The notes below the pieces were generated by a model. It saw nothing but the letters and a program-made list of their open reading frames with translations, was not told the origin of the DNA and ran no database searches. From Larus michahellis (lineage: Eukaryota; Chordata; Aves; Charadriiformes; Laridae), in NCBI RefSeq assembly GCF_964199755.1, contig NC_133897.1:125442125-125506124 (forward strand): 64,000 bases of DNA, read 5' to 3'. A program made the position numbers and the translations under genes. The first letter of the stretch is position 1. Each line of letters opens with the position of its first letter. Below, piece after piece: positions 1 to 12,775 of this stretch.

Positions 1-2689
1 AAATCTCCAATATTGTCCTAAATCCTCCATGTGCGTATATATACCTATATATACACATACATACAAACACACACACACAGACTAGTAACATAGATTAGTC
101 TTTTTCCTTGGGTTACCCCCCCCATGCAGGAAGCTACCATTTAGTAGAGTTGGGGTTTTTTTAGTATTGAATATAGAATCTTTGAATATTTGTTATGGTT
201 TAACCTGTTAAAGTTGAAAGGTCTCTTCACGGCCAGAAGAAACCAAGCTCTTCTATAAATACAGACTCCTTGAGAAGACAAATATTAAGGATTACCCTGC
301 TGCTACTTTTAGGGCTCACTTCACAGTTCAATGCCATGTTAGGGTAGTGTGAGCTACTTCTGAGGTGAAGTATGTTTCTATAGGCATGGCACAGTGTTAC
401 ATCGTGATAAACTGAGTCCAATTCAAGAAGCACAACTTCATCAGCAAGGTCTTGCATCTGTGGTAAATTCCTGACAGGAGGAACAGGGTTTATTTGTGAC
501 CATTGCATACTTGTACTTGATACATATGAGCTTTCCTATCAACATCTGCTATAGAGAAAAAGGATCGATCTAATTAAAGCCAAGGACCTGGGAGAGATGC
601 ACTCAAGTCTCCTCATCCGGGACAGATTTGCTGCGGGACTCAGCCAACGGCAAAGTTTGTCTGTGCTTAAGATTCCCATTTCTAGACGGTGGCTTTTTCA
701 TTTCTTCCAGGGATTTTGTGCAGATAAATATGTGGTACTTACAAGTACCGTGCAAGAATGTAAAATGGGATCTGAACAACAGCCTCAAGAAGATGAGCAT
801 GATACTCATTCTTTTAAAGCAAGGATATTAAATCAGTCAAGCAGAAGTATATCATTAAACGATTTCTCTTTCCAAGGTTGTAAGATCATTCCCCTGAAGG
901 TGACTTGTCAGGAACGTATGTATTCTCTGCAGTTTGTTAAACATTACTGATAATAGAATCAAGGCATTTATGCCTCAAAATGTGGTACTTTCAACAGCTA
1001 CCCACACAATCACCTACCTGTCAAATTTTGCCATCATGCATCAAGAAGAAATAAGGTGAGAGGAACAGAATTTTTCTTCCCAAATCTTACAGCACAGACA
1101 TTTAAATTTGAGCTAGTCACCCAAGGCTTCCTCTAGAGTCCAAGTTGTGAGGGCATGCCTTCTAGCAGGCGATTCATCTCATCCTAAAGCAGACAACTGA
1201 AAATAGGTCAGAATTGCAGACTAGGAGGGTTTTTACTTCTGTCAGCTACAGCGGGAGGCTAGCATGAGAAGCTTACCTAAAAAGGTCTATGCGGTATTCC
1301 AACCTGTATCAATTTTGTCTCATTGTTTTGTGTAGGCTGTCTTTACCTCATTTCTCTTATGTTTAGAAAGCCTTTTAAGCATAGTCTAAAATAATAGTTT
1401 CCCAAAATGTAACATGTTTAGAAAGAATACTACATGCAGATTACACCTTTTCCCTCCTATGAGAGGAATGTTTGTCATGCAAACTAGTTGTACTAAAATG
1501 TTCTGGAGCTTGAGTTTGTCCTACATAGCTAGGTAAAGAATAGAGAAGGTTTGAAAACCACGCTGGTCTTTTTCTTCCTTCTGAAGTAGTAAATGTTCCT
1601 GTTTCCACAAGAAGACGGTGTTTCCTGAAGCCAGGCTATGCAAGCTATGGCAGAAGAAAAGAGTATCTGACATCTCAAATTTACTTTCTTTTTGATAAAC
1701 ACATTTTTTTTCAAGTTCCTTAAAAAAATAAGTCTATGACTTCTCTTCACAGGGCTTATAACTGTGTACACATCTCCTCCACCCCTCTGCAAGGAAAAGA
1801 TTAAAAGCGCAGCTTGCCCACAAGCACAACACTGAGGATTGCTTGCTTGCTTAGACGTTTCATAAGCAACAAGAAGATATCTAAACAAGAATAAAGCTCT
1901 GTCAATAATAATTAAGAGTAAGTTACATGCTGATAGCTTTAAAAAAAAACCAAGCACATACATTTTACTCACAAACACTGGGATTTAAGAAAGCATTTGT
2001 GCCTTAAACAGAGAACAGCTTCCAGAAGTCTTGATAAATTTCCTTAATTTAACTTCAGTGATGAATAACATGTTCTCAGTAGAGGCACCTTGGGAAGACC
2101 TGCTTAATGAGCAATCACATTCACCAGAAATACTCTCTTATTAGTGGTTACTTATAAACAATTACTTCTGAAATGAAAGACATGAGTAAAATCACATTTA
2201 ATCCGTTGCCATTAATACACCAAAGAGGACCTTAAAATGAACTGAAGAGGAAAGATATCATATGTTTTTGTGGCTTATTCACATAGCACTAATGGAAGAC
2301 AGAAAATGGAATTTTAGTTACAGAGCTGTAATATAGATCTGCTTGTTGTTTTCATGGTCTTTTAAAGGATGAAAAAAAAATCCTCTAAGTGATGTTTTAA
2401 TCCATTTTAGAACAGAACAGAGAAAGGGAATGGATCTGATTTTTTTTATCCTTGTTAAATTTCCAACTTCTTCTCCTCTTATTGACAATCCTCTTCGTCT
2501 GTCCAAGAGATCTTAAGAAGTTGTTAGCTTCCAAGAAAAAGCAATGCAACCTCCTCAAGGTATAAACTGCATTAAAAAGGCCATTAGCACTTTCTTCTAA
2601 TAGCCGGACAAAACCAGCTGAATTTTATCTCAAGGAGAAGCCTAGACTGCATCAGTAGGGGAAGGTTTGATGTGTTCTTGATGCCCCAT
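1..2689. other. Non-coding flank, nothing identified
   Basis: AT-rich single-copy-looking sequence. Short minus-strand frames at 227-508 and 603-809 look somewhat protein-like but match no family I know. In human, PXDNL lies on this side of PCMTD1; I recognise no PXDNL exon here. Confidence 0.5.
36..80. repeat. TA/CA dinucleotide-rich microsatellite
   Basis: An imperfect mixture of TATA, TACA and CACA units ending in a run of (CA). Confidence 0.8.
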
Positions 2690-3515
2690 GCAAAGGAGCC
2701 ACCGAGCATCTGAAGATCATTTCCAGTGCATCCTAGATGTGCACTGTGCTGCTTCTTGCACTGGGTGCAGGTGCCCAGGCGCTGGCAGCGGTCACTACAG
2801 GGGTGGCCTCTGTGAGGACAGGCCAGGGCTGCCCTGTGCCAGACACAGCTGGTACCAACAGACCCACTGCAGAGCACTGCTGAGCCCATCAGCAATGCTG
2901 GTCCCTCCTCTATGGTAACGGATTTAAGACAGGGTAAGAAATGCTGCGCAGCAGCTGTGGGAGAGGAATGAGAAAAATGTAAGAGAAGCAGCCCTGTGGA
3001 CACCAAGGCCATAGAAGAAGGAGGGGAGGAGCTTCTCCAGGCGCCAGAGGAGGGATCCCCCTGAAGCCCCTGGATATTCCTGCAGGATGGCAGCCCATGG
3101 AGAGCCCTCATTGGAGCAGGGGAAAAGTGTGGGGAGGAAAGAGCAGCAGAGAGGAGCTGTTATGGACTGAGACCAAGCCCCCATTCCCTACCCCGCTGCT
3201 CCACCACTTGGTTGTGGAGGGGCTAGAGAAGTCTGGAGTGAAGGAGTGAAGTTAAGCCTGTGACAGGGTTTGTTCTTTTATTTACCAGTACCCAAGTTAG
3301 TAATTACATTTTTATTTTAATTGACAATAAATTTTCCCTGTGTTGAATCTCTTTTGCCTGTGACAGTAAATGGTAAGCAACCTCCCTGTCCTTACCTCAA
3401 CCCAGAAGTGCCTTGTTCCTGTTCTTCCTGTTTTCTCCCCTTGTCCTGCTGAGGGAGGAAAGCAAGAGAGCGGCTGGGTGGGTGCTTGGCTGCCACCCTG
3501 GGCTAACCCACCGCA
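2690..3515 (+). mobile_element. Avian endogenous-retrovirus LTR, apparently solo and degraded
   Basis: A GC-rich block that I recognise as an interspersed LTR common in bird genomes. It contains the ACACAGCTGGTACCA-type 5' part, a GGAGGGGAGGAG purine stretch, an AATAAA near 3327, a GTGACAGTAAATGG segment, and a terminal CTAACCCACCGCA before unique sequence at 3516. No gag, pol or env frame adjoins it, so it is a solo LTR or fragment. The AATAAA suggests plus orientation. The right end is clear, but the left end is approximate and no target-site duplication was identified. Open frames inside it are incidental. Confidence 0.7.
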
Positions 3516-6500
3516 TTTCTGCACTGCTGGCTAAACAGGAGTTGGTACAACATAGAAATTTCAGGCCATTAATCAAATTTTGACCATCACCATTCACTAA
3601 TTTAGGATTTGGTCCTTTCGGTCTTCATTAATAGGAGTATTACTCATTGAAGTCAACAAATACGACTGTGGTAAGATAATCCATACCGTACTTTGAATAA
3701 GTCCTGAATATTGAGCAGAGGAAGAGAGGTAAAACAGTGGCTTTACTCTACCACCAAATCTGCAGCTAGGCTCCAGTTTAAGTTAAAAGTAATCTGAAAG
3801 ATGATTTATGTCAAGCAAGAATCACCAGCGCTTGAGAACACGCTGCGCACACATCATTTTTCTACAGTGAGTTAGAAGGGGCAATAGAGAAACCAATTTG
3901 GGAATTTTCTACCTTTTTTTCCTCCACCAAAGGGGAATCCTGGAGCAGTCAGTGAGGTGGATTTAGCAGTAGCTCTGTTGGAAAAGCCATAATACAATAT
4001 TTTATTCTTGAAAGTTGTCTTTTTATCTGCTGTAAAACAAATGCAACAGAAAAACCTTCCTTCTCAGAAAGTCTTTTGTTTTGGTGTTGTGTAGCCACAT
4101 AAGCATGCAACAAAGGATATAGACATTGTTATCGTTTTAAGAACCGAATGATCTGGTCCAGCATTTCACAAGAGTTTAGTTTCACGTGCATGCACGCACA
4201 CATACACATGCCTTATACGTTTGTTGATCTCTAATTTCTTTCTCCTCTTGACAGCGCTGTATCAGAAAGGGTAACAGGCAGAATTACCACACAAGAGAGA
4301 TGAGCTGGAAAAATGTATAATGGTGTTTATGCTCATAATTTACATTCAGTTTGTGACTTCATTCACAACTCCAGCCCGATAGGCAATTACAGTCTGTTCA
4401 AGTGAGTTAGATAAAAGATTTTTATTAGTTCTGTTGAACAATCTCTCAGCTTGCCTGTAAGTAAATTTATTTGTTTTGTTAAAAAGTGTTGAATTCTCTC
4501 TAGGTAATGAACCATTTGTGGAACAACCTGTCCACACTAATAAAAAGATATGCCTGAACAGGAAACTTTTATCTGAATTGGTAGAACAGCAACATCAGTG
4601 CCGGCACTTCTCAAGTTTGCAATTATGGAAAAGAATCTGTCTAGAAAAATGTCAAACTTAAACCTTATAAAACTGAAGAGGGGAAGAAAACCAAAGTAAA
4701 CACCCACCTCCACTCTCTTTACAGAGAAAAAGAATTTCCAGACAATTTCCACTAGCTTTCAAAATGCAGTTTTGTAATTCATTACCAAGAAAAGTGAAAT
4801 ACTCCTAAGGATATACAGTACAATACCAAATAAATAGGTTTTCTGACAGTTTTTTCAGGCAATCAGATGAATTGGCCTATGAAAAGATGCAATAAATTAT
4901 GTCCGATATTAAAACACTAACAAAATATAATTTGTCATGAAACAACCTGGCAAGTTTTGATCTCAGCTTGTTCTAAAATGAAATGGTGTGTTTTTTTCAA
5001 AAAGAGTCAAGGGCAGCAAAAATCAAACCTGCAGAACGTACTGCAGATAGGATTTCTCACAAACACCCGTGTTACAGAAGCAACACGCAACTCGAAGCTC
5101 ACTAGCTGACTAACCTTGAAAGATGTTTGTCATTTCCATTTTATTTCCTTGTGGAGTGAGACTGCAAAGTCTTTTTCCCAAATGCCTTTGATTATCTCCC
5201 ACACTTCCTGCTTATTTCCCCAGCCAAGCCCACAGAGGCGGCAGGGAGTCAAGGTATTCTGCTTCCTCTGCAGTGCGGCTGCAGCACAAGGCTGAAAAAT
5301 CTCCATTTCAATTCTCTCAGGGGAAAAAAAAAAAAAAAAAGAGAAAAAGAAGAAAGTCAGTATTTTCAAACAAAGTTTCGATTTGGGGAAATATGCATTA
5401 CTGCATATCATTTAAATCAGTTCCTCTTTTCAGTTCTCACATCCTGGGAAAAATGTCCTCCCCTAACTGGCAGGGAGGCTCATAAGATCCCCTCAACCAG
5501 TTGCCATCTTTCCACCCAACACAGAAGGGACAGGCACGTGGACTGTAACCCTCATTTTTGCAAAGCATTCCTGGTTTCTCAGAAATTCCTGGACTCTGAA
5601 GCTGCTCCCTTAACTTTTACCCGCAGACCCATGACCTGCAGCAGTGGGAAATCACGAGGCCCTTGTTCACAATGGGCTGTATATTTCACTCCACAACTTC
5701 TGCTTGCAGATCTCCTGTCCCTTTTTTGCCCCTTAGTGGTTGTGCCATGCCCACGTTTTTGTTCTTCTTCAACAACAGTTCAAGTCACAAATGAAACCTT
5801 TTCACTATTGACAAGGCATTTAACTAGAGAAATTTTAGAGCAAAAAAGCCTTACCATTTGGCCACCTAGAATATGAGCAATGACAGAACCTAAATAGGTC
5901 TTTGCTATCCGTACAGTCTATACTTTCTGTTATACATAACACTTTTTCTCTGTATCACAGAGGAGATGTTTGCTTCAGCTGCAATCATTAATCTGTAATA
6001 AAGGATTCAGTCAAGTTGTGAATATGCTACACTAGCTACAAATGATTCCAAATCTACATATATTCCAAGCTCTGGCATTCAGTAGATAGGGAGTTTGTCA
6101 CAACTCCTACATAACTGCGTAACTATTCTATACACAAAATTTGACCTTTCCCTCCAGAGACAGCCTGAAGGATGTTCAAAACTGTGTGGATTGAAAATAT
6201 CCAGAACTTGGAAGAGGACTGTAAACACAAATGGAGAAGCGCTTAGGTGAGCACAACTCCTTCATTTATTGAGAACTCATTCTTGCAAAGCTTTTTCTTG
6301 CAAGCCTAAACGACAAGCTTAAAGCTAACTCTCAGATCTCTTTTTATTGCTCACACGGCACATAAGGAAAAGCTCAGATACTCTGCATAAAAGCAGGATC
6401 CATTTTCCATTTTCCTTCCTTTAAAGAGAAATACAAAACCTATCTGCACTCCAAGAGCTGTAGCTCTGAATGATCAAATGCAGCAAATAGCCAATGGTCC

Positions 6501-8029
6501 TAAAAGCAGCTTCGCTAAATCCATTCTTCAGTGACCGAAAGCTTGCCCTAAAGTTCAGTCCCCAGTAACAACTACGCAGTAGAGCCCTGTATACTTATCT
6601 AGGGAAAACACATTGCATAGTGCACATTTCTGTCTCATGCTCATATTAAAGGAATGCAAATATAGCTGCAATCCTGCCCTAGAGACCCACTAATTTGCAT
6701 TTTTTCCTCCTAGAATCATTTTGACTTATCAGCATGACTGTAAGTTATCTGAAACATGAGGCAACATGATGAAGTCTTCCTCAAAATTGCTTTTAGAAAT
6801 GGCAGAACCCTTGATTTACCCTGTTTCTAAGTACCTAGTATGCTAACCACAACCAACAATTTAGAGCAAAATTCTGGATCAGGTTGAAAACTTATTTTTC
6901 CTCCATTCGTCAGAGGAATGCACTTCAGCATACACTTTTTCCCACGTCACAAATGGAGCATATTTGACACAGCAAAGCTTTTAAACAAATGCTTTATATA
7001 TGTTAGTATGACTTCAAGGATTTAACTATAAAATTTTAATGTTCATGCTATACTATAAGGTCAAATTAGAATCTCTTCTGTATAAGAAAGATACATTTTA
7101 TATCTCCCTCTCTCTTCGCTTGTATTTTTACATAAAAGACCTCATAGATTGACTTCCAAATTTGACTTTAAAAAGAAGAGTTCATACTACAGTGCATTAG
7201 TCATTCTTGTGGCTTTTCCGGTCCATGATTAAAATTTTAACATTGGTCAAACTTGGAAAACATCTCTTAGTTTTTCACCATGCCAGAATACTAGAATTTG
7301 AGTGCAGTGCTCTTCAGACTAAAATATAAAGAACTTGATTTCCAGTTAAGACCTATGTTTTAAGGGGCAAACAATTTAAGTATGAACATAGTCAAGACAC
7401 AAACATTTTTTTTGTGCTTCCCTCACATAAAATTAAGATTTAGAAGCCTATTAAAGTAAAAGTGCCTGTAGAAGCAAATAGAACTTGCTGTTTAAGATAG
7501 AGGATGAAATACAAACAGGCACAGAAAACAGCCTTCACTTATCTTTTCTCTTCCCCTTTATTTTTACCTGCGTGTGGCTGCAGCCTTTAACCTGTTCAAG
7601 CTCCATTTCTTTAGGAGATGACATTTGGATTGCACTAGTAATTAGCCTGGGGAGGCAAAGACTAATGACCCCAATTACTGCCGGAGGCACAGCTGGAGAG
7701 TCTTAAAAGCTAAAGTTTATCAGAGTGTGTGGGGGTGGAGGGTGTTAAAATACAAACAGAACAGCTTTTCTTGAGCTAAGACATCTAAATAGGGTTGCAG
7801 TGTTCTTGCTATGTGTTATAAATTGAAGTTCTTCTTTGGGGCAAAGAGGGTTTTTGCATCCAAAACAAAAGGGTTTCTTAAGCAAATGTTCGAGATGGGC
7901 TGATGACAAGGAGAATTTTTGAGAAACATAATGACAATATTAAAAATAGCCATGTGAATTCAAAAGCACCTTTTACTTTTGTAACTGTGTAGCCCTGCAA
8001 TAGGGTATTGCCACTACTAGTAACACATC
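3516..8029. other. Non-coding stretch, nothing identified
   Basis: Unique-looking AT-rich DNA with an A-run near 5324-5341. A short block at 7590-7710 has clustered TAATTA-type motifs. No gene is supported. Confidence 0.55.
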
Positions 8030-8960
8030 TCATTCTAGTACTGGGTTTGCAAGGCCTCTGGACTACTACACCTGAGCTTTCCATCACCTGCCCGTAGCTT
8101 TGTTTTACTCGGTTCAGCTGTGACAGCAATCTCTCCAGCTGACTAAATGTCCACACCTAGCCTGCTTTATTCACGATTGTTGTGTGGTTGTACAGTACAA
8201 ACCTAGTTTTGTATGGATAGCAAAGACAAGCAGTTATTGTTGGCAGAATGAGATATTTATGATTCTCACACAGTGCCATAGTGCAGAGAAATGCAGCCCT
8301 GGTACGAGAGCGGGGACACAGGAGGTGGTGTAGGTGAATACTGGCACGGGATGGCAAGAGATGGATCCAGTGTTTGGTACGGGAGACCCCACAACTATGC
8401 ACAAGTCTCTATAATTACCAGTTAAAAAAAAACAAACACAACAACAAACAAAACAAAAAAAAAACCAAAACAAACAAAAAAAAGAAGGCCTGGAGCTGGA
8501 TAGAACTGGTCTTTGGGATAACAAAGAGAACAAAGAAATAGCATCTGATATATACTAAAAGAGTACCGTATGTAGTAAATCTGGATATAACCTGGAGCTG
8601 CAGAGCAATGAAGAACAACAACAATATAGAAGTGTTGGTAAACATACAAATGATGGATCCCAAGTGGATTGCGGGCCAGGAAACCAGTAACATGAACATC
8701 ATATTACTCCTGGTGAAGGACTCCAGATACTGGTGACGTGCCATGACACCCCTCCAGACACCAAACGCTAGACTTGAATCCACGGACCTTTGGACCCAAT
8801 GGAGTAGGGAAAGGGTGAGCATAACCCCAGGAAAAAGGGTAGAAGTCTATGTTGCAATTTTAATAGTACTATTACTGTTATTGGGACATTTTCTCTATCA
8901 GTATTCTGATTACACTGTTCTTCGTTTTTTGGTACAATTAGGTACAGGCTAATGATGGTG
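8030..8960. repeat. Unclassified dispersed repeat, copy A
   Basis: Aligns by eye over about 0.9 kb with 30300-31145 in the same orientation. Shared landmarks: GTTTGCAAGGCCTCTGG, TCAGCTGTGACAGC, CACAGTGCCATAGTGCA (ACAATGCCACAGTGCA in copy B), GGATGGCAAGAGATGG, AACTGGTCTT and GAGCATAA. A low-complexity A/C-rich core (about 8427-8484) interrupts it. It may be an old LTR or a non-autonomous element. I see no coding part, and the ends are approximate. Confidence 0.7.
8427..8484. repeat. A-rich low-complexity tract with scattered C
   Basis: AAAC/AACAA-type units, nearly free of G and T, inside dispersed-repeat copy A at the position where copy B has T25A8. Confidence 0.85.
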
Positions 8961-11900
8961 CTTGCATTAGACTTCTAATATTTCCACTATACCTACACTA
9001 AGTTCTTGGCTTTACAGACAGATAGATAAGTATAAATATATGTGTATGCCATATATATATATTTAATTTTATATTTTTTTATATATATGGTGGGCTTCCA
9101 TTCTCTATAAACAAGATTCTGAGCATGACACTTTGTAGTTTATTAAAGCACTGTAACTGAATTCCTTACTGATAGTTGTTTCCTTCACAACACACCCCAT
9201 CATAGTTCAAATCAGCCAATTCTTAGCAACATTATGTCTCTATTATAGTTGCACTGTTGGACAACTTGCCTTTCTGACCACTCAAAATGGATGTCTTGCC
9301 CTTCTGAATTCCCGAAAAGAGAACCAGGAACACAGAGTGGAAGGGGCTGGCTAGGAGGAGAGGGCTTGCAGCAGCTATTCAAGGCTGGAACTGTCTGCCT
9401 CTGGTAACTTCATACTTAGAAATATCAGAAGAGTTATAACAAAAGTATTAGCAGAAAGCATTCACGAAGATCTTAACTGAAGAGCAAGACAGGATTCCGT
9501 TTGCTCTGTCAATATGACTATTTTCAAAAAGAAAACAAGCAGTCTGCTTGTCGTATCATAATGAAAACCTAGGTATAAGGTTATGTGAGCTTGCATAGGA
9601 CTACAGTCTAAAATATATGCTTAATTCTACACCACACTATCTGCTCATATTCTTCTAAGCATGTAGGAACTTTCCTCCCCAGAATTCAGTCCAGCTGTAC
9701 GTTTTGCTTCTGTTTCTGCAGAACCTGTGAGCGTCCCGAGCAGAGCAAAAAGGCTCCAGCCCTGCCCGCTCCAGCCACGCAGTGGGTACACGCTCTCCTG
9801 AGGCCCGCCACGCACACAAAATTGATGCTACACAAGAGATGCTCTCCCATTTTGTTCAGAAGAGAGATCACTCCAAGTCTGGGGCAATGGTGAGCTCTGC
9901 ATGTCCTAAACCCAGCCACGAGGATCAGTTGTGTAGCATGTAACTTGTTTCAAACCTCCCTTGGAAAAGCAGCTTTTGGGAGATGGGCTTTTTCATGGTC
10001 CCCAGGCTACTGTAGGGCACAAAAGTAGAGGACTGCACCATCTTCGTAGATGTATTTTTTATTTTGTTGTCAGAAGTGTAGTATTCCTTTGAAGCCCTAC
10101 GCTAGTTTCATTGTTTGCAATGAGACCTTTCATGTGTGAGAAGCGTGTGTAGAGCGTGCACAAGTATAAGCAACATGAGGGGCTTTGTATTTCAAAGATA
10201 AGAGAACTCGAAGATACATCTCAGTAACATTTTTATGGTATTTCCTCTTAACATTTGGTGAAATGGTAATAATCCATTTCAAGACCCAGAAAAAAAAATA
10301 AAATACAAATAGACAGCTACCTTTTTATTTTCCTTTTGGAGACAGAATTTCTCTAAGTATTAGTATGCTTCTTGGCTCACTGAACTTGAAATATTTCCTG
10401 GGAATAAGTGGACCCCATGCAGTTACATGCATGTTCAGTCTGATCAGTTCTGCTGATCATGACCACACAGTGATCAACAAATTAAAAACAGGCCATCCAG
10501 CCTAGTCATGGCTCTGAATTAACATCTCCAGGAACAAAGGCATTGCAAGTAAGCAAAACAGCCAGGCTAAATATTGTACACATGCAAGATCAACACAAGA
10601 AGGGAAAAAAAATTATCGTATTTAATTTAGTTTTCTCCTCTGCATTGGATTGGATTGAATTCACATGGTCATGTAAGGATAAAATGTTAGCAAATCTTCA
10701 CACTTACAAATGCAGAAGTAAAAAAGTTAGCTAACGCATTCCTAGGAGTACATGTTCTTCCTAATCTCTCCATTTTCTCCTGCAACACAGCCCCTTGGCC
10801 ACTGCTGTAAAAGCTTCATCGTCTCATGCAGCTGAACTGCTCATTAGTACAGTAGTTGATAGCATTGCACAAGGCAGCACACATACTGGGTCGGAGCAGA
10901 AGATAAGAAAGAAAATGAAAGTAGTAATTTTCTTTCGCTCAGGCTTTTTCTCCACTTTGATGTGATTTGTTAGAATGCTCTTAGTAATTTGATAGCGTTC
11001 TTTTTTTTTCCCCAGTCAAGTTCCAGCAGTACTTTAGCAGTGCCCCGGGGTGCCTGTCACTCTCTGACATCTGTTACCACTGAAGGCCATCGGCTGGCTT
11101 TGCATGTCGAAAACAAATTCTCAGTGGGTTCTGCAATTTCTCTGCGCTGTTGCTGTGCAGCAAAGTACTATCTATTGATCACTGACTGGAACTGTGGTAG
11201 GTCAACAATTACTGCTGGTGGGAGCTGCCCTGCGCCTCGGTGCAGCAGCACGCGTTTGTGTGGCTCTAAATGAGCAGGTGGTGGGGAGGAGACTTGGGTA
11301 TATGAGATGAGGAAAGGTTCTGCCCCTGAGAAGTACTTTTATAAACAAAGAAACTTTAAAGCACTTAAACATACAAAAATAAAACCACATTATCTCATAC
11401 AGAGTGTCCATCTGTCACAGGAAAAAAAAAAAAGAGGCTAGGAAAATGGAAGCTTATACAATTAAATTAAACATCTACATTAAAAAGTCAGAGATGATAA
11501 TGAATTATTCCTACCCTCCCTCAATACTCCATCCTACATCTGATGTTTCAAATAGAAACACACACACAAGGAATTAAAGTACTAATGTATTCTGAGAAGT
11601 ACTAAAATAATTTCTGCTTAGAAGTGAAGCTATTTTAGACAGTAATTCTTCCCTTCCCTTCTACAACATTATAAGATTTTGCAACTTCAATTGATTCAGT
11701 TCCACACTACAGTAAAAAATTACCATGCTAATTGTAGGTGGGAGAATAGTAGGTGATTGCACATTTTTCAATAGTGCTACACAGATTTAGACACTTGGAG
11801 TTTTTTGAGAGAAAACAGAGAGCATGAAATTCAAGCCAGAAATTTGGCAATGATGTGGAATAACAAGTTACTCTATATCAGAGGGGGTAACATCTAAATG

Positions 11901-12514
11901 TCAAGCCAGTCTCGCCGCCCAGAGCCTTGGTATTACGGCAATTAGATTTCCCAAACAAAGATCTCATTTCGACCTTGTTTTCTAAGACAGAGTGCAAATG
12001 GCCACCAGCAAGTACCTTGAATGAACGCAATTTGGGAAACTTCACTGTCAAGCCTGTTGGACAGTTAACAAATTTGATTTCTATCTTTCCATCTCCTTCC
12101 CTCTGGAAAGAAACAACCAGTGTTTAAAGTATACGCTCTACCAATCATGCCAAATGCATTGCTGCCAGGAGCAGGACGAGGAAAGCTGTTCTCAAGTCCC
12201 AAGGCCAGGTCACACATGGTTCTGTGCCTCTACCCAGTATGATCAGGGTTTCTGTTTCTTCCCCCCAACACCTTATGGCGAGGAGGATCCTTTCTTGCGA
12301 GGCTACATGACCACAAGCATCAAGAGCTTCTGCCTGGGGAAGGAGGTCCAGAGGGGATAGAGTTCCCTCTCCTTCCCTCCATCTCTGCATCTCCGAAATA
12401 AACCTGAACTCAAGGAAAAATGCAAGACCTCTCCTCTCTGAGCAAAAATGGTGCTTTGCCTCTGAAGTAACCCATAACACACTTTTCACTGGTACATTTG
12501 GTAAAGGGATGTGA
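8961..12514. other. Non-coding stretch, two CpG-bearing islands
   Basis: Mostly AT-rich. More GC-rich patches at about 9680-9920 and 11020-11270 stand out, each preceded by a pyrimidine tract and CAG. No coding sequence is recognised. Confidence 0.5.
9033..9088. repeat. AT-rich microsatellite
   Basis: TATA/TAAT units including ATATATATATAT, interrupted by T runs. It lies just beyond dispersed-repeat copy A. Confidence 0.8.
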
Positions 12515-12775
12515 ATAATCATAGAATCACAAAATCCTTTAGGTTGGAAAAGACCTTTGAGATCATCAAGTCCAACCACTAAACTAACACTGCCAAGTCC
12601 ACCACTAGACCATGTCCCTGAGCAGCACATCTACACATCTTTTAAATACCTCCAGGGACGGTGACTCTACTGCTTCCCTGGGCAGCCTGATACAATGCTT
12701 GTCAACCCTTTCAGTGAAAAAAAATTTCCTAAAAGCCCTTAAGGGTCCTAAAAAACCAAGGTCTTTCTTAATCTT
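12515..12775 (-). mobile_element. CR1 LINE 3' fragment (minus)
   Basis: Begins with ATCATAGAATCAC, the reverse complement of the CR1 3' tail. It is followed by TTTAGGTTGGAAAAGACCT, TTGAGATCATCAAGTCCAAC and a CTCCAGGGACGGTGACTC segment, all standard CR1 3'UTR sequence. It is 5'-truncated as usual and has no coding part. The 3' end at 12515 is sharp; the other end is approximate. Confidence 0.92.

Noticed and set aside
2584..3111. 175-codon minus-strand frame
   Set aside because: Lies mostly within the LTR at 2690-3515; GC-rich LTR sequence has few stops.
8234..8822. Several hydrophobic minus-strand frames
   Set aside because: Products of the A/C-rich tract and the dispersed repeat read on the opposite strand.
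10441..10459. Inverted repeat TGATCAG-TTCTG-CTGATCA
   Set aside because: 7-bp arms are expected by chance at this scale.
12145..12630. 161-codon minus-strand frame
   Set aside because: Its N-terminal third is the CR1 fragment at 12515; the rest has no recognisable domain.
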